17,506 bases of DNA, from NCBI GenBank assembly GCA_017853515.1, contig JAFMJK010000020.1, positions 1-17,506 on the forward strand, given 5' to 3'. The notes beneath the pieces are model-generated. The model ran no database searches. It had not been told where the DNA came from and saw only the letters and a program-made list of their open reading frames with translations. A program made the position numbers and the translations under genes. Positions 1-7,133 of the stretch are shown here, in pieces. How positions within the stretch are numbered: the stretch's first letter is position 1; every line of letters starts with the position of its first letter. This stretch comes from Chthoniobacterales bacterium (GTDB taxonomy: Bacteria > Verrucomicrobiota > Verrucomicrobiia > Chthoniobacterales > JACTMZ01).

Positions 1-676
1 CCGGCGAGCTTTTGCAGTAGCCGACCATTTTTTCCGTCGAACAAACTTCGTCGGCAAGAATGCGCACGGCGTGGGTGCATTCGGGATGGGCAACGACCGG
101 AGCTTCGGGGTGTTCGGCGCGGATGCGCTCGATGCTTTGCCTCGTGAACTCGACATGCACGTAGCAGTTGCCCTTCCACAACGTCATGGGACGCCCGGTT
201 TGCTCCATGACCCACGAGCCGAGATTCTCGTCGGGAACAAAAAGGATGTTGCGGTCTTTCGGCGCGCTCTCCGCGATTTTGACCGCATTGCCACTGGTGC
301 AGATGACGTCCGAGAGCGCTTTTACCCCCGCCGAGCAATTGATGTAGGCGACAACGTAGTAATTTTTGTCGGCGTGCTCGCGCAGATACGCTTCGAGTTT
401 GTCCGCCGGGCAGGAATCGCTGAGCGAACAGCCCGCGTTGATGTCGGGAATGACCACGGTTTTGCCCGGATTCACGATCTTGGCCGTTTCGCCCATGAAG
501 TGGACGCCGCAGAAGGCGATGACGTCCGCTTGCGCTTCCGCCGCGCGATAGCTCAGTCCGAGGGAATCGCCGACATGGTCCGCCACTTCCTGGATATCCG
601 CCGTTTGGTAATTGTGCGCAAGAATGACGGCGTTGCGCTCTTTCTTCAGTCGTCTGATTTCGTCGGCCAGAAACAT
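1..676 (-). CDS. nadA: Quinolinate synthase NadA (C-terminal part beyond window edge)
   Basis: NadA condenses iminoaspartate with dihydroxyacetone phosphate to quinolinate, the precursor of NAD, using a [4Fe-4S] cluster in the cytoplasm. The reverse-strand frame, read by hand, is open from ATG at 676 to the left edge, about 225 residues of a usual 300-370. It begins MFLADEIRRLKKERNAVILA, then HNYQ (21-24), VADHVGDS (31-38), CGVHFMGETAK (56-66) and PDINAGCS (77-84). Cys83 lies where the first cluster ligand of NadA is expected. Later stretches (YINCSAGVKALSDVICTSGN, FVPDENLGS, HPECTHAV) also match the family. The ATG is the first start after an in-frame stop upstream. No Shine-Dalgarno sequence is seen. 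It follows fabD on the same strand, separated by 186 bp that hold a palindromic repeat. The last cluster ligand lies outside the window. Confidence 0.95.
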   Translation of the reverse strand, partial: MFLADEIRRLKKERNAVILAHNYQTADIQEVADHVGDSLGLSYRAAEAQADVIAFCGVHFMGETAKIVNPGKTVVIPDINAGCSLSDSCPADKLEAYLREHADKNYYVVAYINCSAGVKALSDVICTSGNAVKIAESAPKDRNILFVPDENLGSWVMEQTGRPMTLWKGNCYVHVEFTRQSIERIRAEHPEAPVVAHPECTHAVRILADEVCSTEKMVGYCKSSP

Positions 677-754
677 CGGAGTATTATGGAACCACTGAAG
701 CCTTTGGGCAATCAGGGCTTATGCCCCTCGATTCGTGCCAGACGAAGCATAAAA

Positions 755-789
755 CTTTTCGAGTTTTGAATAGCATCAATTTCGAAAAG
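755..789. other. Weak inverted repeat in the nadA upstream region
   Basis: The 8-bp arms CTTTTCGA (755-762) and TCGAAAAG (782-789) are separated by 19 nt, just upstream of nadA and next to the REP-like element. This is the most AT-rich stretch between fabD and nadA, and it could carry the nadA promoter or an operator. No convincing -35/-10 pair was found, and no riboswitch is recognised. Confidence 0.3.
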
Positions 790-790
790 C

Positions 791-860
791 TGTAGCGGCG
801 GTCTATGACCGCCGGTGCATTGATCGGAAAAACAACCGGCGGTCATAGACCGCCGCTACA
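791..860. repeat. REP-like nested-palindrome element
   Basis: Two perfectly complementary 26-bp arms (791-816 and 835-860) flank an 18-nt loop. Each arm is itself a hairpin: CGGCGGTC-TAT-GACCGCCG on the left and the same core with ATA as loop on the right. The whole can therefore fold either as one long stem or as two short GC-rich hairpins, as in paired REP/BIME elements. It starts 2 nt beyond the fabD stop codon, in the gap before nadA. On the minus strand it is followed by a short CTTTT run, so it could also stop or stabilise fabD transcripts. One outward frame reads GGHRPPLQ, a string I recall from spurious proteins in verrucomicrobial genomes. There is only one copy here, so dispersal is inferred. 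Confidence 0.85.
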
Positions 861-862
861 AC

Positions 863-1786
863 TCAGAGCGCGAGCTTGGCGGCGTCCTCCGCCGTTCCGA
901 GCGACTGCACCGCCGTGCCCTTGCGGATGCGCGCGATCATTCCGGCGAGGGTTGTTCCCGGTCCGAGTTCAAGGAAGTTGTCGCACCCGATCTTGTCGAG
1001 CAGACAGGTGATACAGTCGGCCCAGCGCACGCTGCCTGTGACTTGATCGACGAGGGTTCGGCGGATTTCGTCCGGATCGCTGACGGCGCGACCCTCGACA
1101 TTGCAGATGACCGGGAATGAGGGTGTTCGGATTTCCGTCCCGGCAAGGACTTCACCGAGCTTTTCGTAAGCCGGTTGCATGAGGCGCGAATGGAAGGCGC
1201 CGGCCACCTTCAATTCCACGGCTTTGCGGATGCCGAAATCCTTGGCCAGTCCGACGGCGGCGGCGACTTTGGCCGCCTCGCCAGAGACGACAATTTGACC
1301 GGGCGAATTGATGTTGGCCACGTCGATATCCGTTTGCGCGGCAAGATCGCGGACCACATTTTCATCGACTCCGATCATCGCGGCCATGCCGCCGCGCGTG
1401 GCTTCGCAGGCTTCCTGCATGAATTGCCCGCGCTGGGCGACGAGTCGCAATCCGGTGGCGAAATCGAAAGTTCCCGCCGCGGCGTGCGCGGTGAATTCGC
1501 CGAGGGAGAGTCCGGCCGCCCCGGCCACGGGGAAATTCCCCAGCTTCTCGCGGGCCACGGCCAGCGCCGCCAGCCCGTGCACGTAAAGGGCGGGCTGACA
1601 AACCGAGGTTTTCGTCAGCTCTTCCTCGGGTCCTTCCCAACAGGTTTTGCTCAGGGGCCATCCGAGGATTTCATCCGCCTGGCGGAAAATGTCGGCGGCG
1701 ACGGGATAAGTCGCGGCCAATTCCTTTCCCATGCCGACGGCCTGTGCGCCTTGGCCCGGAAAAACGAGTGCGATTTGTTTGCTCAT
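863..1786 (-). CDS. fabD: Malonyl-CoA:acyl carrier protein transacylase FabD
   Basis: FabD moves malonyl from CoA to the phosphopantetheine arm of ACP, supplying the extender unit for type II fatty acid synthesis in the cytoplasm. The 307-aa length is normal for the family (about 310). Visible hallmarks are LVFPGQGAQ (7-15), the nucleophile motif GLSLGEF with Ser94, Arg119 in QRGQF for the malonyl carboxylate, and catalytic His199 in GAFHS. The usual GHSLGEY has Leu in place of His here, a variant I associate with PVC bacteria. ATG at 1786 gives the standard N-terminus, but no Shine-Dalgarno sequence precedes it. It is divergent from the cyclase gene and upstream of nadA; no fabH, fabG or acpP is adjacent in this window. 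The stop lies 2 nt from the REP-like repeat. Confidence 0.97.
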   Translation of the reverse strand: MSKQIALVFPGQGAQAVGMGKELAATYPVAADIFRQADEILGWPLSKTCWEGPEEELTKTSVCQPALYVHGLAALAVAREKLGNFPVAGAAGLSLGEFTAHAAAGTFDFATGLRLVAQRGQFMQEACEATRGGMAAMIGVDENVVRDLAAQTDIDVANINSPGQIVVSGEAAKVAAAVGLAKDFGIRKAVELKVAGAFHSRLMQPAYEKLGEVLAGTEIRTPSFPVICNVEGRAVSDPDEIRRTLVDQVTGSVRWADCITCLLDKIGCDNFLELGPGTTLAGMIARIRKGTAVQSLGTAEDAAKLAL

Positions 1787-1904
1787 GATACGTGGTGCCG
1801 CAGTTGGTTAAGGGATGCTTCTGCCTCTGGCAAACAAAGAAGCGCCGCCGAACCGCAGGAAAGTCGTGATCGACAGCCAACATCGCTGCGCCCATAACGC
1901 CCGC

Positions 1905-4169
1905 ATGCCCCTGCGCCCGCGTTCCCCATGGCGAAAGGTTCTTCGCGGCATCTGGTTGCCCGTTGTGCTGACGGCCATCTGCGCGGCCTGGAGCCTGCTC
2001 TCGCAGGTGCCGGTCGTCCCCGGTCTGCGCGGACCGCAACTTCTCGGTCCCGACGGGTTTCTTTCCTTCTTCGAGCGCCCGACCATCGACGCGAGATTTT
2101 CCCATCGCGGAGAAATTCCTTCGCCCTTGAACGTTGTCTATGTCGACGTGGACGCCGAGTCGATCGACGCGCTCGGCAATTTCCCGTGGAACCGCGAGAT
2201 CTTCGCCCGGGTCGTGGATGCCCTGTTCCGCTACGGGAAGATCAAGGCGGTCGGCTTCGACTTCGTCTTCTCGGCGGGCGGGATTCCCAACCTCGGGCGC
2301 GCCGAGGCGGAGCAGGGGACGCTGGCACTCGGCCGCAGCATTCGCGAACACCAGGCCGTCGTGGTGGCGGCGAGCTACAGTTCGGGTTTGGGCGTGCTCG
2401 GAACCGGGAAAGGATTTCCCTTCCTCTACAATCGGCGGATAACCCGCTTCGATGCCGATCTCCCCGAATTGCCCCAATTTCCCGTGGTGGGGCCGACGTG
2501 GGGTCGTGTCGGGTTGATCGACGTGGCCAACGACGACGTGCGGAGTGTGCCGATGTTCGCGCAGACCGAGCACCAAACCTATCTCGCGCTGTCGCTGCAA
2601 TTGGCCTTGTTGCACTACGGGCTTCCGCCCGCCGCTGCGGAGATCGGCGAAGACGAGATCGCTCTGCGTGCCGACGGCCGGGAGGTGGCGCGTGTCCCTC
2701 TCTGGCTGCGGCAGATGGTGGAAGTGAACTGGTTTTCCCCCTGGATCTCCGATCAAAATCCCCGCACCGGCGTTGCGACGGTGATCGATTGCGCGCGTGC
2801 CATGACCGGGGATGATCCGAAGGACAAAGAGGAAGCCGCGGCATTTTTCTCCGAATTTCGCGATGCCGTCGTGCTCGTCGGCCCCACCGATCCGATGCTG
2901 AAAGATGTCTCTCCCGCTCCCTTGAGCGAGGGAGCGGTGCCGCGTGTCTCGGTGCACGGCAATATGCTGAAGACGATTGTCGGCGGCCGTTTTATCAAGC
3001 GTTCGCCCGTGTGGGCGAACGTGCTGCTCATCTTCGGTCTCGGACTGGGTGTGGCCGCCTTGGCCATGGCCGGCGAACGAAGCGGATTCAAACTCGGGCG
3101 GTGGCTGTCTTTGCTTCTCGCCGGGGCCTATGTCGGAGCCGCCTTTGTCCTTTTCGCCCGGTTCGATCTCCTGGTTCCTTTGGTCGCCCCGATAGGCGCG
3201 GCCCTTTCGTGCGCCCTCGTCGGCGTGACGGCGCGGCTTGCCACCGAGGAGGATCGTCGACGCCGCATCAAAGGGCTGTTCGGGAGCTACGTGTCGTCGG
3301 CCGTGGTCGACGAAATTGTCGACAAGGACATTCTCCCCCAGACCGGCGGGGCGGAAGTGGAAGTGACGGCTTTTTTCAGCGACATCGTGTCCTTCACTTC
3401 GCTTTCGCAAAAACTCACGCCCACGGATCTGGTCTCGTTGATCAGCGAATATTTTGCCGAGGGCACAGCCGCCATCACCGAGGCGGGCGGGACGTTGGAC
3501 AAATACGTGGGCGATGCGATTATCGCGATGTTCGGTGCGCCGCTGCAGCGCGCGGATCACGCCGCGGCGGCCTGCCGCGCGGCTCTGGCCGTGGTCGATG
3601 GCCAAACCGCCCTTCGTCGCCGTTGGGCGGGACTGGAAAAACCTTTGCCGGTCGAAGTCCTGGATATGCGGACGCGCGTGGGACTCAACACCGGGATCGC
3701 CGTGGTCGGCAACATCGGCTCCGAGCTGCGTTTCAACTACACGATGATGGGGGCGTCGGTGAACCTCGCGCAGCGAATGGAGGCGGCCGCGGCTCACTAC
3801 GGCGCGGAAATCCTCCTGTCCGCCGCAACCGCGGAGGCGGCCCTGCGCGATGATGCTTCTCTGGTCTTCCGCGAGTTGGATCGGGTCGTCTTGCCCGGAC
3901 AAAACTCGGAGGTGGCGGTGTTTCAGCTCCTGGCCCGCGGCGTGGCCGCGAGAAAAGAAAATGCCGCGCGGATCGAATCCTATGCGCGCGCCCTCGCGCT
4001 TTACCGGCAGGGAAAATGGACCGAAGCCGCCGATGCTTTCATGCTGGCGGCCGAACACGAACCTTCCGCCCGCCGCGTCAATCCCTGTGTCGTCATGGCC
4101 AGTCGCTGCGAGACATTCGCCCTCGAGGGAAAGTCCGGACCCCAGATTTTCGCCCTGACGAAAAACTGA
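1905..4169 (+). CDS. CHASE2-domain class III adenylate cyclase, membrane bound
   Basis: Predicted to make cAMP from ATP in response to a signal sensed outside the inner membrane. Order of parts (numbered from ATG 1905, 754 aa): basic N-terminus and signal anchor about 10-36; extracytoplasmic CHASE2 domain about 70-365, opening with LNVVYVDVDAESIDALG and closing with VVLVGPTD and SVHGNMLKTIVGG; three membrane helices about 368-440; cyclase domain about 480-665; a short TPR-like tail (ALALYRQGKWTEAADAF). The catalytic set looks complete: metal-binding Asp493 (FFSDIVSF) and Asp537 (DKYVGDAI), Lys533 and Thr613 fitting ATP selection, and Asn620 and Arg624 (VNLAQR) for the transition state. An upstream in-frame ATG at 1815 would add 30 residues, but they look non-coding and would leave 28 bp to fabD. 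The gene converges on the FecR gene with a 6-bp gap. Cyclisation of ATP rather than GTP is inferred. Confidence 0.93.
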   Translation: MPLRPRSPWRKVLRGIWLPVVLTAICAAWSLLSQVPVVPGLRGPQLLGPDGFLSFFERPTIDARFSHRGEIPSPLNVVYVDVDAESIDALGNFPWNREIFARVVDALFRYGKIKAVGFDFVFSAGGIPNLGRAEAEQGTLALGRSIREHQAVVVAASYSSGLGVLGTGKGFPFLYNRRITRFDADLPELPQFPVVGPTWGRVGLIDVANDDVRSVPMFAQTEHQTYLALSLQLALLHYGLPPAAAEIGEDEIALRADGREVARVPLWLRQMVEVNWFSPWISDQNPRTGVATVIDCARAMTGDDPKDKEEAAAFFSEFRDAVVLVGPTDPMLKDVSPAPLSEGAVPRVSVHGNMLKTIVGGRFIKRSPVWANVLLIFGLGLGVAALAMAGERSGFKLGRWLSLLLAGAYVGAAFVLFARFDLLVPLVAPIGAALSCALVGVTARLATEEDRRRRIKGLFGSYVSSAVVDEIVDKDILPQTGGAEVEVTAFFSDIVSFTSLSQKLTPTDLVSLISEYFAEGTAAITEAGGTLDKYVGDAIIAMFGAPLQRADHAAAACRAALAVVDGQTALRRRWAGLEKPLPVEVLDMRTRVGLNTGIAVVGNIGSELRFNYTMMGASVNLAQRMEAAAAHYGAEILLSAATAEAALRDDASLVFRELDRVVLPGQNSEVAVFQLLARGVAARKENAARIESYARALALYRQGKWTEAADAFMLAAEHEPSARRVNPCVVMASRCETFALEGKSGPQIFALTKN

Positions 4170-4175
4170 GGAAGT

Positions 4176-5108
4176 TCAGTTGCTGTAAATGCTGCCGCCT
4201 CCCGATGTGCCGCCGCCTCCACCGCCTCCGCCGCCGAAGCCTCCCGGAAGAGCGGGAGCACCTCCGCCGCCAGAGCTTCCTCCGGAGTCGCCGCCATCGG
4301 TCGGCCCCGTCGCGGCATCGCCGGTGGAACCCGGCTGCCGTTGCGGCGCGCCGCTGAAGGGTTCGGCCGGAATCGACTGGTTGGCGGTCTCGCTGAATTG
4401 CCGGCCTTGTTGGGAGAGGGAGGCAACCTCGCCCGGCGGAGGTGTGTAGTTCTCCTCGGTCGAGATGATGATTGTTTCTTCTTCCGGAGTTCCCTCGCGA
4501 CCCGTGCGGGTGTCCCCGTCGGCTTGTTGTGAATCGCCTTCGCTGATCCAGAAAGTCTGGCCGTCCCTCGTGACCTGGATCATGCCTTCCGTGACCACGA
4601 ACTTCGCTGCTGTCTGGCTGACCGACACGGTGACAACGGTGCCGCGGATGCCGGCCGTGCCGAGCGGCGTTCTTATGTCATAGGATGAAGAACGCCGGAG
4701 TTTGGGGATCTTCGCTGAGATGACGCCATCGTTGACGCCGATTTTGGTTACGGACTTGGTCGGCTCGGCGGTTAGCTGGCGAAAATCGGTTTTTTCGGTG
4801 TCGAACGGATCGACCATAAAAGCTTCCACGGAAAATTTGGTTTTCGGCTGCAGTTGGATGGTTGATCCATTTTCGAAAAGAAGCACCACGCGGCTATCCG
4901 AGTCGGTTTCCACGGCGTTGCCTTGGCGCAGGAAATCGCCTTCACCGAGGCGCTCGCGCTGCCCGCTGCCGCTGATAATCTGCCATGCGGTGCCATCCAC
5001 TTTGACCGCGCGAATATTGCCCGGAACCATGTTGTCCTCCTGCGCTTGCACAACGGACCCGGCGAGAAATACCGACAGCAAGGCAACGACGAGGCAGCGA
5101 TGATTCAT
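4176..5108 (-). CDS. Secreted FecR-domain protein with glycine-rich C-terminus
   Basis: 310 aa from ATG 5108. A signal peptide is clear (MNHRCLVVALLSVFLAGS, cleavage likely after VQA at 22). The FecR-type domain covers about 55-185: GDFLRQGNAVETDSDSRVVL, FENGSTIQLQP, then YDIRTPLGTAGIRGT (143-157) and FVVTEGMIQV. Classical FecR proteins have a cytoplasmic anti-sigma region and one membrane helix. Both are absent here and no FecI sigma factor is nearby, so the protein is probably a free periplasmic or surface protein. After a Pro/Gln/Thr-rich stretch, the last ~45 residues are mostly Gly and Ser, including a run of nine Gly, ending SIYSN. The open frame extends upstream to 5387 but overlaps the divergent ligase gene; the signal peptide fixes the start at 5108. 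Its role is unknown; partnership with the convergent CHASE2 cyclase is inferred. Confidence 0.9.
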   Translation of the reverse strand: MNHRCLVVALLSVFLAGSVVQAQEDNMVPGNIRAVKVDGTAWQIISGSGQRERLGEGDFLRQGNAVETDSDSRVVLLFENGSTIQLQPKTKFSVEAFMVDPFDTEKTDFRQLTAEPTKSVTKIGVNDGVISAKIPKLRRSSSYDIRTPLGTAGIRGTVVTVSVSQTAAKFVVTEGMIQVTRDGQTFWISEGDSQQADGDTRTGREGTPEEETIIISTEENYTPPPGEVASLSQQGRQFSETANQSIPAEPFSGAPQRQPGSTGDAATGPTDGGDSGGSSGGGGAPALPGGFGGGGGGGGGTSGGGSIYSN

Positions 5109-5196
5109 ACTATGGGGAAAAATATCATCTTCCGGGGTAGGGCGATAGCACTCAAAAACACTTTCTCCGTATCTGGGACGGCATAAGTTACTTCCG
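5109..5196. promoter_or_regulatory. Divergent intergenic region, FecR gene / ligase-family gene
   Basis: These 88 bp separate two divergent starts (ATG 5108 minus, GTG 5197 plus), so both promoters should lie here or within the opposing 5' ends. The sequence is more AT-rich than its surroundings. CATAAG at 5182-5187 is a possible -10 for the plus gene, but no matching -35 was found. On the minus strand an AT-rich patch around 5122-5130 is the best candidate. The call rests on gene orientation, not on a recognised motif. Confidence 0.35.
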
Positions 5197-7101
5197 GTGG
5201 TGAACAGAGTGCTCAACTGGGGCGTGGCGACCCTTCTGGCGGCCGGCCTTGCCGTGTCCCAACTCCTTCTCGGAGGATGGTGGTATCCGGCCCTGGCGGC
5301 GCCCGGATATTTGCTCGTGGCCTTGGCCTCGCTGGCGGCCGCGCTGGCTTTTTCAGGGCTGCGCGATGCTCCCGGTGCCTGGTGCATTGGTTCGACCGCG
5401 CTGTTGGCCGGTTACCTTTTTTGGAGACAGTCGGATGCGCCCGATGCCTACGTCGCGCAGGCGGACGCATGGCTTTTGCTCGGCTTCCTGTGTGTTTATC
5501 TCTGCTCCGCCTGGCAGTTGCGCGGGAACGGCCCGCGCGCTTTGCTGCTCGCTATCCTTTTCGTTCTCGTGGCCGGCCAGGCATTGCTCGCCATCGCGCA
5601 GTTCGCCGCCGAAAGGCCTTTTCATCCTTGGGCCGATCTGGCCCGGCATATGTCGCTGCCGCGCGGTGACGCGGCGGGATGGCGCGCCGGCTGGCTTTCG
5701 GGAACGTTCGCCAGTCGCACGGCCTTGGCGGGAGCGCTCGAGGCCGGAACTTTTCTCGCGCTCGGGCTCCTTGTCTGGGGGCGGGGCGGGGCCGCGGTGA
5801 AGATACTCCTCTTGTGGGTTTCCGCCGCGGGTTTTGTCGGGCTCTCCCTGAGCCTTTCGCGCTCGGCCTACCTGGGCGTTCCGGTCGGCTTGGCCGCTTT
5901 TGCCTTGCTGAGCTTTCTTGTCGTTCGCCGCGGGGCGCACACCCACCGCGGATTGCTGGCGGCCGGAGCCCTTTTGCTTGTGGCGCTTTCTCTCGCGTTG
6001 GCTCTCGCGGCCGGGGCGGAAAGTTTTTCCGTGCGGCTTCGGTTGACGGAACTCCGTCTCGACGAATACCGGGAAAAGCTTTGGTTCCTCACCGTGCCGC
6101 CGATGCTCTCGCTCGATCCCTGGTTCGGTGCCGGGCCGAACATGTTCGACCAGCTTTCGCTGCGTTATCGCGGTGTCGGTTTCGAAGCCAAACCCGTGCA
6201 CGCGCACAACGATTGGCTGCAACTTCTCGTCGAATACGGCCGCGTCGGTCTGGCTCTCGGTCTGGCGTTTTTTCTCGTGCATGTCGCCGCCGGTTGGCGC
6301 AACGCGTTGCGCTTGGCGAGGGAAATGCCGGCTGCGGGCCTGTTGCCCCAATCCACGACACTCGGTCTGGCCACGGGCTCCGTCGGTGCGGCGGTCGCGG
6401 TGGGCGTGCACGCATTTTTCGACTACGGGCTGCATATTCCGGCGGTCGCCATGGTTGCCGCCCTTTGCGGCGGATGGCTTGCCGGAGCGCGCCATTCCCG
6501 GGAAACGCGAGAGACAAGCGCGATGACCTGGTGGCTCAAAGCGTTCGCGCTCGTCACCCCGCTTGCCTCGGGGCTTGCGCTCGTCTGGTCGGTCTGGCGC
6601 GACGGACCGGCAGAACACTCCGCACTTCGAGCCGAGAATTTTTTGTGCTCCGCGAATCCCGGCGAGGCGTGGGACGAGTCCATGCGCGGGCTCATGCTGC
6701 GTCCGTCCAACGCCCGCCTCCTGGTTCTGGCCGGTGAAGCGGCGGGGCAACTTGGCGACGCGGCCGCTGCGCCGGCGGAGAGGTTGGAGTGGTACAAGCG
6801 GGCTGCGGCGTATTTCGGCGAAGCGAATCGTGAGCGCCCGTTTTTTTCTTACGCGTGGCGCGAGCGCGCTCTCGCGTTTGATTATTTGGGAGCCTATCCG
6901 CAGGCCCTGCCGCTGCACCTTCGGGCCATCGCCCGCGATCCCGATCACGCACGCGGGTACGAGTATCTTGGTGTTTACTTCTGGCGTCAGAGTCGGACGG
7001 AGGAAGCCCGGCGTCTCTTCCGACTGGCCCGAGCCATGACCGGGTCCCGTTTGGCCGGGCCTTGCCTGGAGGCGATAGAGAAAGGCCAAGAATCCCTTTG
7101 A
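5197..7101 (+). CDS. O-antigen ligase family (Wzy_C) membrane protein with C-terminal TPRs
   Basis: A 634-aa polytopic inner-membrane protein with roughly ten or more hydrophobic segments between residues 5 and 455. Family hallmarks are SLSRSAYLG with Arg222 in a cytoplasm-distal helix region and the large periplasmic loop carrying GAGPNMFDQ and HAHNDWLQLLVEYGRVG (His335, His337). This superfamily includes the O-antigen ligase WaaL, the polymerase Wzy and protein O-oligosaccharyltransferases; sequence alone does not say which applies. The last ~160 residues are soluble and hold TPR-like repeats (YLGAYPQALPLHLRAIARDP, YLGVYFWRQSRTEEARRLF), which WaaL lacks. The start is GTG 5197 or the adjacent GTG 5200; no ATG precedes the first helix. 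The exported-protein gene at 7134 follows by 32 nt and is probably co-transcribed. Confidence 0.85.
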   Translation: MVNRVLNWGVATLLAAGLAVSQLLLGGWWYPALAAPGYLLVALASLAAALAFSGLRDAPGAWCIGSTALLAGYLFWRQSDAPDAYVAQADAWLLLGFLCVYLCSAWQLRGNGPRALLLAILFVLVAGQALLAIAQFAAERPFHPWADLARHMSLPRGDAAGWRAGWLSGTFASRTALAGALEAGTFLALGLLVWGRGGAAVKILLLWVSAAGFVGLSLSLSRSAYLGVPVGLAAFALLSFLVVRRGAHTHRGLLAAGALLLVALSLALALAAGAESFSVRLRLTELRLDEYREKLWFLTVPPMLSLDPWFGAGPNMFDQLSLRYRGVGFEAKPVHAHNDWLQLLVEYGRVGLALGLAFFLVHVAAGWRNALRLAREMPAAGLLPQSTTLGLATGSVGAAVAVGVHAFFDYGLHIPAVAMVAALCGGWLAGARHSRETRETSAMTWWLKAFALVTPLASGLALVWSVWRDGPAEHSALRAENFLCSANPGEAWDESMRGLMLRPSNARLLVLAGEAAGQLGDAAAAPAERLEWYKRAAAYFGEANRERPFFSYAWRERALAFDYLGAYPQALPLHLRAIARDPDHARGYEYLGVYFWRQSRTEEARRLFRLARAMTGSRLAGPCLEAIEKGQESL

Positions 7102-7105
7102 CTGA

Positions 7106-7122
7106 GAGCCCGCGCGCGGCTC
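7106..7122 (+). other. Small GC hairpin between two co-directional genes
   Basis: GAGCC and GGCTC pair around a CGCGCGC loop, in the 32-nt gap between the ligase-family stop and the next GTG start. No T-run follows, so it is not a standard terminator. It may be fortuitous in GC-rich DNA. Confidence 0.2.
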
Positions 7123-7133
7123 CATTGAACTAA

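Noticed and set aside
71..769. 232-codon plus-strand frame over nadA
   Set aside because: The minus strand encodes an unmistakable NadA; the plus frame has no motif.
805..1011. 68-codon plus-strand frame reading GGHRPPLQ over the repeat
   Set aside because: It arises from the palindromic repeat and the antisense of fabD, not from a gene.
1787..1904. Possible fabD promoter with TTGCCA as -35
   Set aside because: The hexamer 17 nt downstream (TAACCA) is a poor -10, so the match is not better than chance.
1671..4058. 795-codon open frame on the minus strand, antisense to the cyclase
   Set aside because: Rich in Arg, His, Gly and Gln with no domain, and fully opposite a gene with a complete catalytic motif set. 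It is a shadow of GC-rich codon bias.
5109..5387. 93-codon N-terminal extension of the FecR gene
   Set aside because: It overlaps the divergent ligase-family gene and would bury a perfect signal peptide inside the protein.
5353..7125. 590-codon minus-strand frame antisense to the ligase-family gene
   Set aside because: Basic, low-complexity translation with no hydrophobic or domain pattern; the plus strand has clear membrane helices and family motifs.
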